Below are positions 58,204 to 64,000 of a stretch of DNA of 64,000 nt, one piece after another (position 1 is the stretch's first letter; every line of letters starts with the position of its first letter). The DNA is from Microbacterium lacus (GTDB taxonomy: Bacteria > Actinomycetota > Actinomycetes > Actinomycetales > Microbacteriaceae), in the NCBI RefSeq assembly GCF_002812805.1, contig NZ_NMUM01000009.1, positions 62,001 to 126,000 on the forward strand, given 5' to 3'. The position numbers and the translations under genes were made by a program. The notes under the pieces are model-generated. The model was given only the letters and a program-made list of their open reading frames with translations, was not told the DNA's origin and made no database searches.

Positions 58204-59070
58204 TCAGCGATTGAGCGACGCGAACTTTCGGACCGACAGCGGCACGAAGACGATGAGCATGACCGCTGCGAATGCGACCACGTAGAGCACCGGGTGCTGC
58301 AACGGCCACGCATCCGCTGTCTCCGATCCCTCCGGCACGTTGCCGAACAGCACGCGTGCCGCCTGTACGAGCGCGGATACGGGGTTCCATTCCGCAAAGA
58401 CGCGGAGCGGGCCCGGCAGGTTCTCGCTCGGGACGAACGCGTTCGAGATGAACGTGAGCGGAAAGAGAATGAGGAAAGACGCGTTGTTGATGATCTCGGG
58501 GCTGCGGACCGAGAGCCCGAGGAAGCTCATCACCCACGAGAACGCGTACGAGAACAGGATGAGCAGGCCGACCCCTGCGAGGAAGCTGACGACCGACGAC
58601 TCGACACGCCAGCCGACCAGCAGACCGGTCAGCATCATCACGATCAGCGACAGCACGTTGATCACGAGGTCGCCGACCGTGCGTCCGATGAGCACCGCCG
58701 CTCCGTTCATCGGGAGCGTCCGGAATCGGTCGATGATGCCGTCCTTCAGGTCCTGCGCCATCGCTGATCCGGAGTAGGTCGAGCCGAAAACGATCGTCTG
58801 CGCGAAGATGCCCGCCATCAGGAACGACGTGTAGCTCTCGCCCGGGATGTCGATCGACGAGCCGAAAACGAACGTGAACAGCAGCACGAACATGATCGGC
58901 TGGATCAGGGTGAACACCAGGATGTCGGGGACGCGCACGATCTTCTTGATGTTGCGCCACGTCGCGACGTAGCCGTCGGAGAAGAAGCGGCTGAGCGCCG
59001 TGCCGGGGATGGGCTGAAGCGAGCCGCCCGAGACCGGCGTGGTGCCGCGTGCCGTTTCGGAGGTCGTCAT
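58204..59070 (-). CDS. ABC-2 type exporter permease (DrrB-like)
   Basis: 288 residues. Six membrane helices follow a 45-residue cytoplasmic N-terminus. Family features: RVPDILVFTLIQPIMFVLLFTFVFGSSI (first helix, given as a region), the GIFAQTIVFGSTYSGSAMAQDLKDGIIDRFRTLPM coupling region (about 90-125; the LKDGIIDRFRTLPM stretch contacts the ATPase) and NAFVPSENLPGPLRVFAEWNPVSA near the end. It pairs with the ATPase gene just upstream (four-base ATGA overlap) as an exporter for a hydrophobic drug-like or lipid-like substrate. Confidence 0.92.
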   Translation of the reverse strand: MTTSETARGTTPVSGGSLQPIPGTALSRFFSDGYVATWRNIKKIVRVPDILVFTLIQPIMFVLLFTFVFGSSIDIPGESYTSFLMAGIFAQTIVFGSTYSGSAMAQDLKDGIIDRFRTLPMNGAAVLIGRTVGDLVINVLSLIVMMLTGLLVGWRVESSVVSFLAGVGLLILFSYAFSWVMSFLGLSVRSPEIINNASFLILFPLTFISNAFVPSENLPGPLRVFAEWNPVSALVQAARVLFGNVPEGSETADAWPLQHPVLYVVAFAAVMLIVFVPLSVRKFASLNR

Positions 59071-60044
59071 GCTGCCGTCTCCTCGGTTTTGGTGCCTTCG
59101 GCGGCGTGTCCGGTGAGCTGGAGGAACACGTCGTCGAGGGTCGGGCGTCGCATTCCCGCGTCGTGGAGTTCGATGCCGGCCGAGGCGACATCGGCCATGA
59201 TCCTGCCGAGGGCATCCGCCCCGTCCGCAACGGGAACGACGAGGGTGCGCCCACCATCGGACACCACCGAGCCGGTCCCGTAGCGCTGCAGGACCTGCTC
59301 GACCGCGGGCGCATCCGCTTCCTGCACGAAACTGATCGCCACCCGCTGTCCCCCGACCGACGACTTGAGCTGGTCGGCCGTGCCTTCGGCGATGACCCGA
59401 CCGGTGTCGATGATCGAGATGGAATCGGCGAGCCGGTCCGCCTCTTCCAGGTACTGGGTCGTCAGCAACACCGTCGTTCCGCCGGCGACGAGCGACTCGA
59501 TCACGTCCCACAGCGCGAGCCTGCTCCGCGGGTCGAGTCCGGTCGTCGGTTCATCCAGAAACAACACGGGCGGATTGATCACGAGCGCGCCGGCCAGGTC
59601 GATCCGCCGCCTCATGCCGCCCGAGAATCCTTTGACGGGACGATTCTGGGCATCGACCAGGTCGAACAGTTCGATGAGTTCGCGCGCCCGCTGTGACGCT
59701 CGCTTGCGACCGAGGTGATAGAGCAGCCCGACCATCAGCAGGTTCTCGAAGCCGGTGAGATTCTCGTCGACCGCCGCGTACTGTCCGCTGGCCCCGCTCA
59801 TTCGGCGGACGCCCTGCGGGTCGGCGAGGACGTCGATGCCGTTGATGCGCGCGGCACCCGAGTCCGGTCGGATCAGGGTTGTCAGGACCTTGACGGTGGT
59901 CGTCTTGCCCGCTCCGTTGGGTCCGAGCAGCGCAGTGACCGTGCCCTCGGGCACTGTGAGGTTCAAGCCGTCGAGTGCCCGTACCTCGGGGGCACCCTTC
60001 GGCTGGTACGTCTTGACGAGATCACTCGCCTCGATGAACGCCAT
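59067..60044 (-). CDS. ABC exporter ATPase (DrrA-like, daunorubicin-resistance family)
   Basis: 325 residues from ATG 60044; TACGCT seven bases upstream suggests a leaderless message. Walker A LLGPNGAGKTTTVKVL (about 37), GQYAAVDENLTGFENL (Q-loop), VKGFSGGMRRRIDLAGAL (signature), PVLFLDEPTTGLDPRSR (Walker B) and VLLTTQYLEEADRLAD, where Gln replaces the switch His as usual for DrrA. The C-terminal region (about 225-310) is the DrrA accessory domain with ELHDAGMRRPTLDDVFLQLTG. It energises the permease at 58204. Confidence 0.94.
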   Translation of the reverse strand: MAFIEASDLVKTYQPKGAPEVRALDGLNLTVPEGTVTALLGPNGAGKTTTVKVLTTLIRPDSGAARINGIDVLADPQGVRRMSGASGQYAAVDENLTGFENLLMVGLLYHLGRKRASQRARELIELFDLVDAQNRPVKGFSGGMRRRIDLAGALVINPPVLFLDEPTTGLDPRSRLALWDVIESLVAGGTTVLLTTQYLEEADRLADSISIIDTGRVIAEGTADQLKSSVGGQRVAISFVQEADAPAVEQVLQRYGTGSVVSDGGRTLVVPVADGADALGRIMADVASAGIELHDAGMRRPTLDDVFLQLTGHAAEGTKTEETAA

Positions 60045-60155
60045 GCGCGCGAGCGTACTCCGGGACGCCGACATCGAGGTAGCCGCGGTGTTTCGACTTC
60101 GCGAAGACCGGCACTGAGCAGGGAAACGAGTCGAAGTGTCGCGGGCGACCGGCGG
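60045..60155. repeat. Imperfect inverted repeat of the TTTCGACTC type between purF and drrA-like genes
   Basis: Contains GTGTTTCGACTTC (60088-60100) and, inverted, GAGTCGAAGTGTCGCGG (60129-60145), with ACTGAGCAGG between. It resembles the CACTTCGAC...CTCAGTG repeats at 22757 and 63479, so it is probably a diverged member. Confidence 0.55.
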
Positions 60156-61616
60156 TCAGGAGGTCTGTGAACCCTCGACCCACGCCAGGTACTCGTCCGA
60201 CACCGTGCCCGTGACGTAGCGGCCATCGAAGCAGCTCATGTCGAGGTCGGTGACATCGGACCCCTCGAGGATCGCCGCCTTCAGGTCGTCGACCTCCTGG
60301 TACACGAGGTAATCGCAACCGAGTTCTTCGGCGATCTCGGGAATCGTCCGTCCGTGCGCGACGAGTTCCTGACGCGACGGCATGTTGATGCCATAGACGT
60401 GCGGGTACCGGACGGGCGGGGCGGCGGAGGCGAACGTGACCGTTTTGGCCCCGGCATCCCGTGCCATCTGGATGATCTGCTGGCTTGTCGTACCGCGCAC
60501 GATCGAGTCGTCGATCAGCAGCACGTTCTTGCCCTTGAATTCGCTCGACATGGCGTTGAGCTTCTGCCGCACGCTCTTCCGGCGCACAGCCTGTCCCGGC
60601 ATGATGAACGTCCGCCCGACGTAGCGGTTCTTGTAGAAGCCCTCGCGGTACTCGATGCCGAGTTTGCGGGCGACCTGCATGGCGGCGGGGCGCGACGAAT
60701 CGGGGATCGGCATGACGACGTCGATCGTCCCGGTCGGGGTGTACTTGGCGATCGTGTCGGCGAGGCGATCGCCCATGCGCAACCGCGCCTCGTACACGGA
60801 GATGCCATTCATGATCGAGTCGGGACGAGCGAGGTAGACGTACTCGAACGAGCACGGAGCCAGCTGTGTGTCCGCCGCGCACTGACGCGTGTGCAGATGC
60901 CCCTCGAGGTCGATGAAGACGGCCTCGCCCGGCATGACGTCGCGGACGACGTCGTAGTCGCCGTTCTCGAGGACGAGGGACTCGGAGGCGACCATCCATT
61001 CGTAGCCGCCGGCCTCCGTCTTGCGCGTGCCGAGAATCAGGGGACGGATGCCGAAGGGATCACGGAACGCGAGCAGCCCGTGACCCGCGATCAGCGCGAT
61101 CGTGGCGTACGACCCCTCGACGCGTTCGTGCACGCGAGAGACGGCCTGGAAGATCTGGTCGGGGTCGAGGTCGAGCCCCGAGATCGACGCCTGCAGCTCG
61201 TTCGCCAGAACGTTGACCAGCAGCTCGGTGTCGGAGCTGGTGTTGAGGTGGCGACGATCCTTCGAGAACAGCTCTTCCGTAAGCTCGCGCGTGTTCGTCA
61301 GGTTGCCGTTGTGCACCAGGACGATGCCATATGGGGCGTTGACATAGAAGGGCTGTGCCTCTTCTTCGTTGCCCGCAGTGCCCTTCGTCGCGTAGCGCAC
61401 GTGACCGAGCCCGATCGTGCCGAGCAGGGCACGCATATCGCGAGTACGAAAGGCCTCTCGCACCTGTCCGCGCGCCTTCGCAATGTGGAAGATGCCGTTC
61501 GGCTCTGCGGTGGCGATGCCCGTCGAGTCCTGGCCGCGGTGCTGAAGAAGCAGCAGGGAGTCATAGATGTCCTGGTTGACCGACCCCTGGCCGACCATTC
61601 CGACGATGCCGCACAT
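60156..61616 (-). CDS. purF: Amidophosphoribosyltransferase
   Basis: 486 residues. The N-terminus MCGIVGMVGQ gives the processed Cys nucleophile of the class II glutaminase, with LLLLQHRGQDSTGIATA, GHVRYATKG and LVHNGNLTNTREL. The C-terminal phosphoribosyltransferase domain has VLLIDDSIVRGTTSQQIIQM (PRPP loop, about 365), and YREGFYKNRYVGRTFI before it. First committed step of purine synthesis: PRPP and glutamine to phosphoribosylamine. Five bases separate it from purM upstream, so the two form an operon. Confidence 0.97.
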   Translation of the reverse strand: MCGIVGMVGQGSVNQDIYDSLLLLQHRGQDSTGIATAEPNGIFHIAKARGQVREAFRTRDMRALLGTIGLGHVRYATKGTAGNEEEAQPFYVNAPYGIVLVHNGNLTNTRELTEELFSKDRRHLNTSSDTELLVNVLANELQASISGLDLDPDQIFQAVSRVHERVEGSYATIALIAGHGLLAFRDPFGIRPLILGTRKTEAGGYEWMVASESLVLENGDYDVVRDVMPGEAVFIDLEGHLHTRQCAADTQLAPCSFEYVYLARPDSIMNGISVYEARLRMGDRLADTIAKYTPTGTIDVVMPIPDSSRPAAMQVARKLGIEYREGFYKNRYVGRTFIMPGQAVRRKSVRQKLNAMSSEFKGKNVLLIDDSIVRGTTSQQIIQMARDAGAKTVTFASAAPPVRYPHVYGINMPSRQELVAHGRTIPEIAEELGCDYLVYQEVDDLKAAILEGSDVTDLDMSCFDGRYVTGTVSDEYLAWVEGSQTS

Positions 61617-61621
61617 GGGGT

Positions 61622-62770
61622 TTAGTTCGCTCCATCCGCGTAGGAACCGACGAGCCGAACGGCGCCGCCGTCGACCCCCTTCGCTCCCTGTTCGAAATCT
61701 CCCTCGGGCAGCGCGTCGTCGCGCACAACACCCACGGGCCAGGCCGCGATACCGTCGCGACCGAGAGCCGCGATCGCGGCGTCGGCCTGATCGGCGGCGA
61801 CGACCGCGAGGAATCCGATGCCCAGGTTCCAGGTGCCCTCGGTCTGCTCGAGCGAGATGCGACCCGCGTCGGCGAGCACGCGGAAGACGGGCGGCGGCGA
61901 CCAGGTGGCACGGTCGACATCAACCCAGGTTCCCTGCGGAAGCACCCGCGCGAGGTTGGCCGCGATGCCACCACCCGTGACGTGACTGAGCGCGTGGACA
62001 CCAGCGCCGGGGCGCAGCTCGTCGACGAGGCGCAGGAGGGGACTCGTGTAGAGGCGGGTCGGCTCGAGGAGCGCTTCGCCCCAGGATGTCGCGGATCCGG
62101 ATGTCCCGACCGTGAGTTCGTCGGCACGGTCGGTGTAGGCGATCCCGCGATCCGTGATGATGCGGCGGACGAGCGAGAAACCATTCGAGTGCAGTCCACT
62201 CGACGCCAGGGCCAGCACGACGTCGCCCGCGACGATGCGCTCGTGCCCGAGGACGTCCGCCGCCTCGACGACGCCCGTCGCCGCGCCCGCGATGTCGTAG
62301 TCGTCGTCGGCCAGCAGACCCGGGTGCTCGGCGGTCTCGCCACCCACGAGCGCCGTGCCCGTTTCGGCGCAACCGCGAGCGATGCCCGCGACGATATCGG
62401 CGATGCGGGTCGGCACCACCTTGCCGCACGCGATGTAGTCGGTCATGAAAAGCGGGCGAGCCCCCACCACCACGATGTCGTCGACGACCATACCCACGAG
62501 GTCGATGCCGACCGTGTCGTGCTTGTCGATGGCCCGGGCGATCGCGATCTTGGTGCCCACACCATCCGTGCTCGTCGCGAGAAGCGGGTGATCGAAGTCG
62601 CGAAGGGCCCGCGCGTCGAACAGACCCGCGAAGCCGCCGACGCCCCCGAGGACTTCGGGACCGTGCGTTGCGCGCACCGCGGACTTCATAAGTTCTACGG
62701 CGAGGTCGCCTGCCGCGGTGTCTACTCCGGCGGCGGCGTATGGATTGAGCGAGGCTGAGGCCACCCGCAC
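61622..62770 (-). CDS. purM: Phosphoribosylformylglycinamidine cyclo-ligase (AIR synthetase)
   Basis: 382 residues, GTG start at 62770 (GTG 62764 also possible). Motifs in order: YAAAGVDTAAGDLAVELMK (about 10), PLLATSTDGVGTKIAIA (about 57), HDTVGIDLVGMVVDDIVVVGARPLF (region about 75-100), VGGETAEHPGLL (about 140), and VTGGGIAANLARVLPQG (about 265). These fit PurM, which closes the imidazole ring in purine synthesis. Encoded directly before purF in the same direction. Confidence 0.97.
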   Translation of the reverse strand: MRVASASLNPYAAAGVDTAAGDLAVELMKSAVRATHGPEVLGGVGGFAGLFDARALRDFDHPLLATSTDGVGTKIAIARAIDKHDTVGIDLVGMVVDDIVVVGARPLFMTDYIACGKVVPTRIADIVAGIARGCAETGTALVGGETAEHPGLLADDDYDIAGAATGVVEAADVLGHERIVAGDVVLALASSGLHSNGFSLVRRIITDRGIAYTDRADELTVGTSGSATSWGEALLEPTRLYTSPLLRLVDELRPGAGVHALSHVTGGGIAANLARVLPQGTWVDVDRATWSPPPVFRVLADAGRISLEQTEGTWNLGIGFLAVVAADQADAAIAALGRDGIAAWPVGVVRDDALPEGDFEQGAKGVDGGAVRLVGSYADGAN

Positions 62771-62849
62771 AGCCTACCGGCCCGTCCGGGGCGCCGGATT
62801 CGGTCGACCGGACCGGCAGCAGCGGTCGATGGGCGGAGGGGCTGCGACC

Positions 62850-62855
62850 TACAAT
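62850..62855 (+). promoter_or_regulatory. -10 element for a leaderless gene
   Basis: TACAAT six bases before ATG 62862. Transcription would start at or next to the A of the start codon. Confidence 0.6.
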
Positions 62856-62861
62856 GACGGC

Positions 62862-63470
62862 ATGCCCAGCGCCGCAGGTCCGGAGTGGGTGATCCGCGAG
62901 GATGCGAACGTCGCGGTCATCCTGGCACTTGCGCTGCGCCAGCTCGTAGGAGTTCGCTGGCCGGACGAGCTGCCGCCCCTGCGCGGACTGCCCTCGAACG
63001 ACATCGAACGCGACGAGGAGGAGCAGTCTCGACTCGAGCGACAGTGGCGCGAATACTGGGCGATGACCGTCGAGCCGCAGGCTCACCCCGCTTCGGGCCC
63101 CCTCGACCTGGTCGACGGGTTTGAAACCTACGTTGCACTCCCCGTCGACGGGTTCGACGACCTGCGGGCGGCGATCGCGCCCCACACGAGTGCCGTCGAC
63201 TTCGCTCGCGCGGCACACGAGCGTCATGCCGGCGACGCGCTCGGACGGTCGGGCGTTTCGTACCGCGCCTACGCGGGCGCCATCGCCCAGCACGAACGCG
63301 AGGTCGGGCGGCGCGCACATGCTTTCGAGCTCAACGTGCAGGTTCTTCCGCTCACCCAACGCGGGGTCTGGTGGATCGGGTCGCTCACGATCGCCGTGAC
63401 AGACGGACTGCGCAGCGACGTCGTCGCTTTCGACGCCGCGATCCACCCGATCATCGCCGAACTCGCGTAG
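62862..63470 (+). CDS. Conserved hypothetical protein next to purM
   Basis: 202 residues from ATG 62862; the start is supported by the TACAAT six bases upstream. Soluble. N-terminal WVIREDANVAVILALALRQLVGVRWPDELPP, a charged helix with DIERDEEEQSRLERQWREYW (about 45-65), and a C-terminal strand-rich part (FELNVQVLPLTQRGVWWIGSLTIAVT). No catalytic motif is recognised. Divergent from purM. It may be restricted to Microbacteriaceae. Confidence 0.75.
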   Translation: MPSAAGPEWVIREDANVAVILALALRQLVGVRWPDELPPLRGLPSNDIERDEEEQSRLERQWREYWAMTVEPQAHPASGPLDLVDGFETYVALPVDGFDDLRAAIAPHTSAVDFARAAHERHAGDALGRSGVSYRAYAGAIAQHEREVGRRAHAFELNVQVLPLTQRGVWWIGSLTIAVTDGLRSDVVAFDAAIHPIIAELA

Positions 63471-63475
63471 GAGCG

Positions 63476-63533
63476 AGTCACTTCGACAAGCTCAGTGACC
63501 GGACGACGTCCACGCTCCCTGAGCCTGTCGAAG
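63476..63533. repeat. Dispersed inverted repeat (REP-like)
   Basis: Arms CTTCGACAAGCTCAG (63481-63495) and CTGAGCCTGTCGAAG (63519-63533), one mismatch in 15, with a 23-base spacer. The left arm plus flank is a 26-base exact match to the half-copy at 22754-22779. It lies at the 3' end between two convergent genes. Confidence 0.8.
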
Positions 63534-63564
63534 GGAGCACCGGAACCTCAGAACGGCAGAGAGA

Positions 63565-63864
63565 TCAGTCGACGACGGTCTCGTGATCGAAGCTGAGCGT
63601 GCGCGCCCGGCGGCGCGAGGCGCGATCGAACAGCAACGCGGCGACGCCCCCGACGACCAGACCGACGGCGACGCCGATCAGGGCGAGGAATCCGAAGACC
63701 TGCGTGCCCGAGTACGTGACCTCGGTCAGGGGACTCGTGGCTTCTCCGCCGTTCACGAAGGTAAGGATGAGGGCAACCAAGACCCCGAGTAGCGCACCCA
63801 CCGTCAGGAAGACGCCGTACTTGGGCGCCCGGCGCACACGCCCCTCGACGATTTCGTTGCTCAC
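63565..63864 (-). CDS. Small two-helix membrane protein
   Basis: 99 residues (MSNEIVEGRVRRAPKYGVFL). Two hydrophobic helices (about 18-38 and 55-80) flank an outside loop NGGEATSPLTEVTYSGTQV. The second helix is followed by FDRASRRRARTLSFDHETVVD. The basic N-terminus with RRAPKYGVF is a conserved actinobacterial pattern, but no function is known to me. It may be co-transcribed with the partial gene upstream at the window edge. Confidence 0.8.
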   Translation of the reverse strand: MSNEIVEGRVRRAPKYGVFLTVGALLGVLVALILTFVNGGEATSPLTEVTYSGTQVFGFLALIGVAVGLVVGGVAALLFDRASRRRARTLSFDHETVVD

Positions 63865-63880
63865 CCCTCCATTGTCGCAC

Positions 63881-64000
63881 CTACACGGACGGTCCGGCCT
63901 GGTCGTGGGCGACAGCCTCGGCCGAGGCCGCGTCCGCCGCGCGACGGCGACGAACGACGATCGTGACGGCGAGGGCGACGATCAGCGCCAGCCCGATACC
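63881..64000 (-). CDS. C-terminal fragment of a membrane protein, cut by the window edge
   Basis: Only the last 39 codons are visible: GIGLALIVALAVTIVVRRRR, then a polar tail AADAASAEAVAHDQAGPSV and a TAG stop. One membrane helix followed by an Arg cluster suggests a single C-terminal anchor with the bulk of the protein outside the cell. Identity cannot be told from this part. Confidence 0.6.
   Translation of the reverse strand, partial: GIGLALIVALAVTIVVRRRRAADAASAEAVAHDQAGPSV

Noticed and set aside
58204-60044. Antibiotic biosynthesis cluster around the DrrAB-type exporter
   Set aside because: Neighbours are purine and stress genes; no biosynthetic enzymes are present.

Overview
The window is high-GC actinobacterial chromosome, most likely from a Microbacterium-like member of the Microbacteriaceae. 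The grounds are base composition, many GTG starts and leaderless promoters, and actinobacterial marker proteins: DUF3073, a DUF6458-like membrane protein, the DUF3516-type helicase and an Rv2578c-type radical SAM protein. I saw no tRNA, rRNA, CRISPR array or prophage. One complete insertion sequence is present. The assignment is by inspection only.

Layout. 11-3716: a small, apparently internally deleted membrane protein, then a leftward operon (amidohydrolase, Ntn-type amidotransferase-like protein, DUF1801 protein). 4043-19651: a surface-polysaccharide locus with an initiating sugar-phosphate transferase, a WecG/TagA glycosyltransferase, Wzx flippase, a very large secreted multidomain protein, a CDP-alcohol phosphotransferase, a Wzz-like chain-length protein with a dead kinase domain, Wzy polymerase, two family 2 glycosyltransferases, a TagD-like cytidylyltransferase and a VanZ protein. 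19697-28813: redox and housekeeping genes (glutaredoxin-like, aldehyde dehydrogenase, IS481 element, proline iminopeptidase, Na+/H+ antiporter, degenerate resolvase-like protein, UvrA-like ATPase). 28955-36944: DUF6458, acyl-CoA dehydrogenase/oxidase, RecQ, a DUF3516 helicase, GNAT. 36941-41401: pirin and a three-gene ECF vitamin/metal-type transporter with an elaborate leader. 41467-49872: VanY-type peptidase, intein-containing radical SAM protein, DEAD-box helicase with a long repetitive N-terminus, aldose epimerase, DUF998-like membrane protein. 49673-57738: RND exporter, topoisomerase IB, MerR/TipAS regulator, DUF4097-PadR pair, universal stress protein. 57887-64000: DUF3073, a DrrAB-type ABC exporter, purF-purM, and small conserved proteins.

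The polysaccharide genes make up a nearly complete Wzx/Wzy pathway. The initiator loads a sugar phosphate on undecaprenyl phosphate, the glycosyltransferases extend it, Wzx flips it, Wzy polymerises it and the Wzz-like protein sets the length. The CDP-alcohol phosphotransferase and the TagD-like enzyme together suggest a phospho-polyol decoration.

The strongest special observations are an intein that splits the iron-sulfur cysteine motif of a radical SAM enzyme; an IS481 copy whose transposase stop codon comes from its own target-site duplication; an ECF-transporter leader combining a DtxR/IdeR-like box, a hairpin and a 16-codon upstream ORF overlapping the start codon; a 521-bp perfect tandem duplication in the giant secreted protein; an amidotransferase-like protein with serine at the nucleophile position; and a family of nested double-stem palindromes at gene ends.
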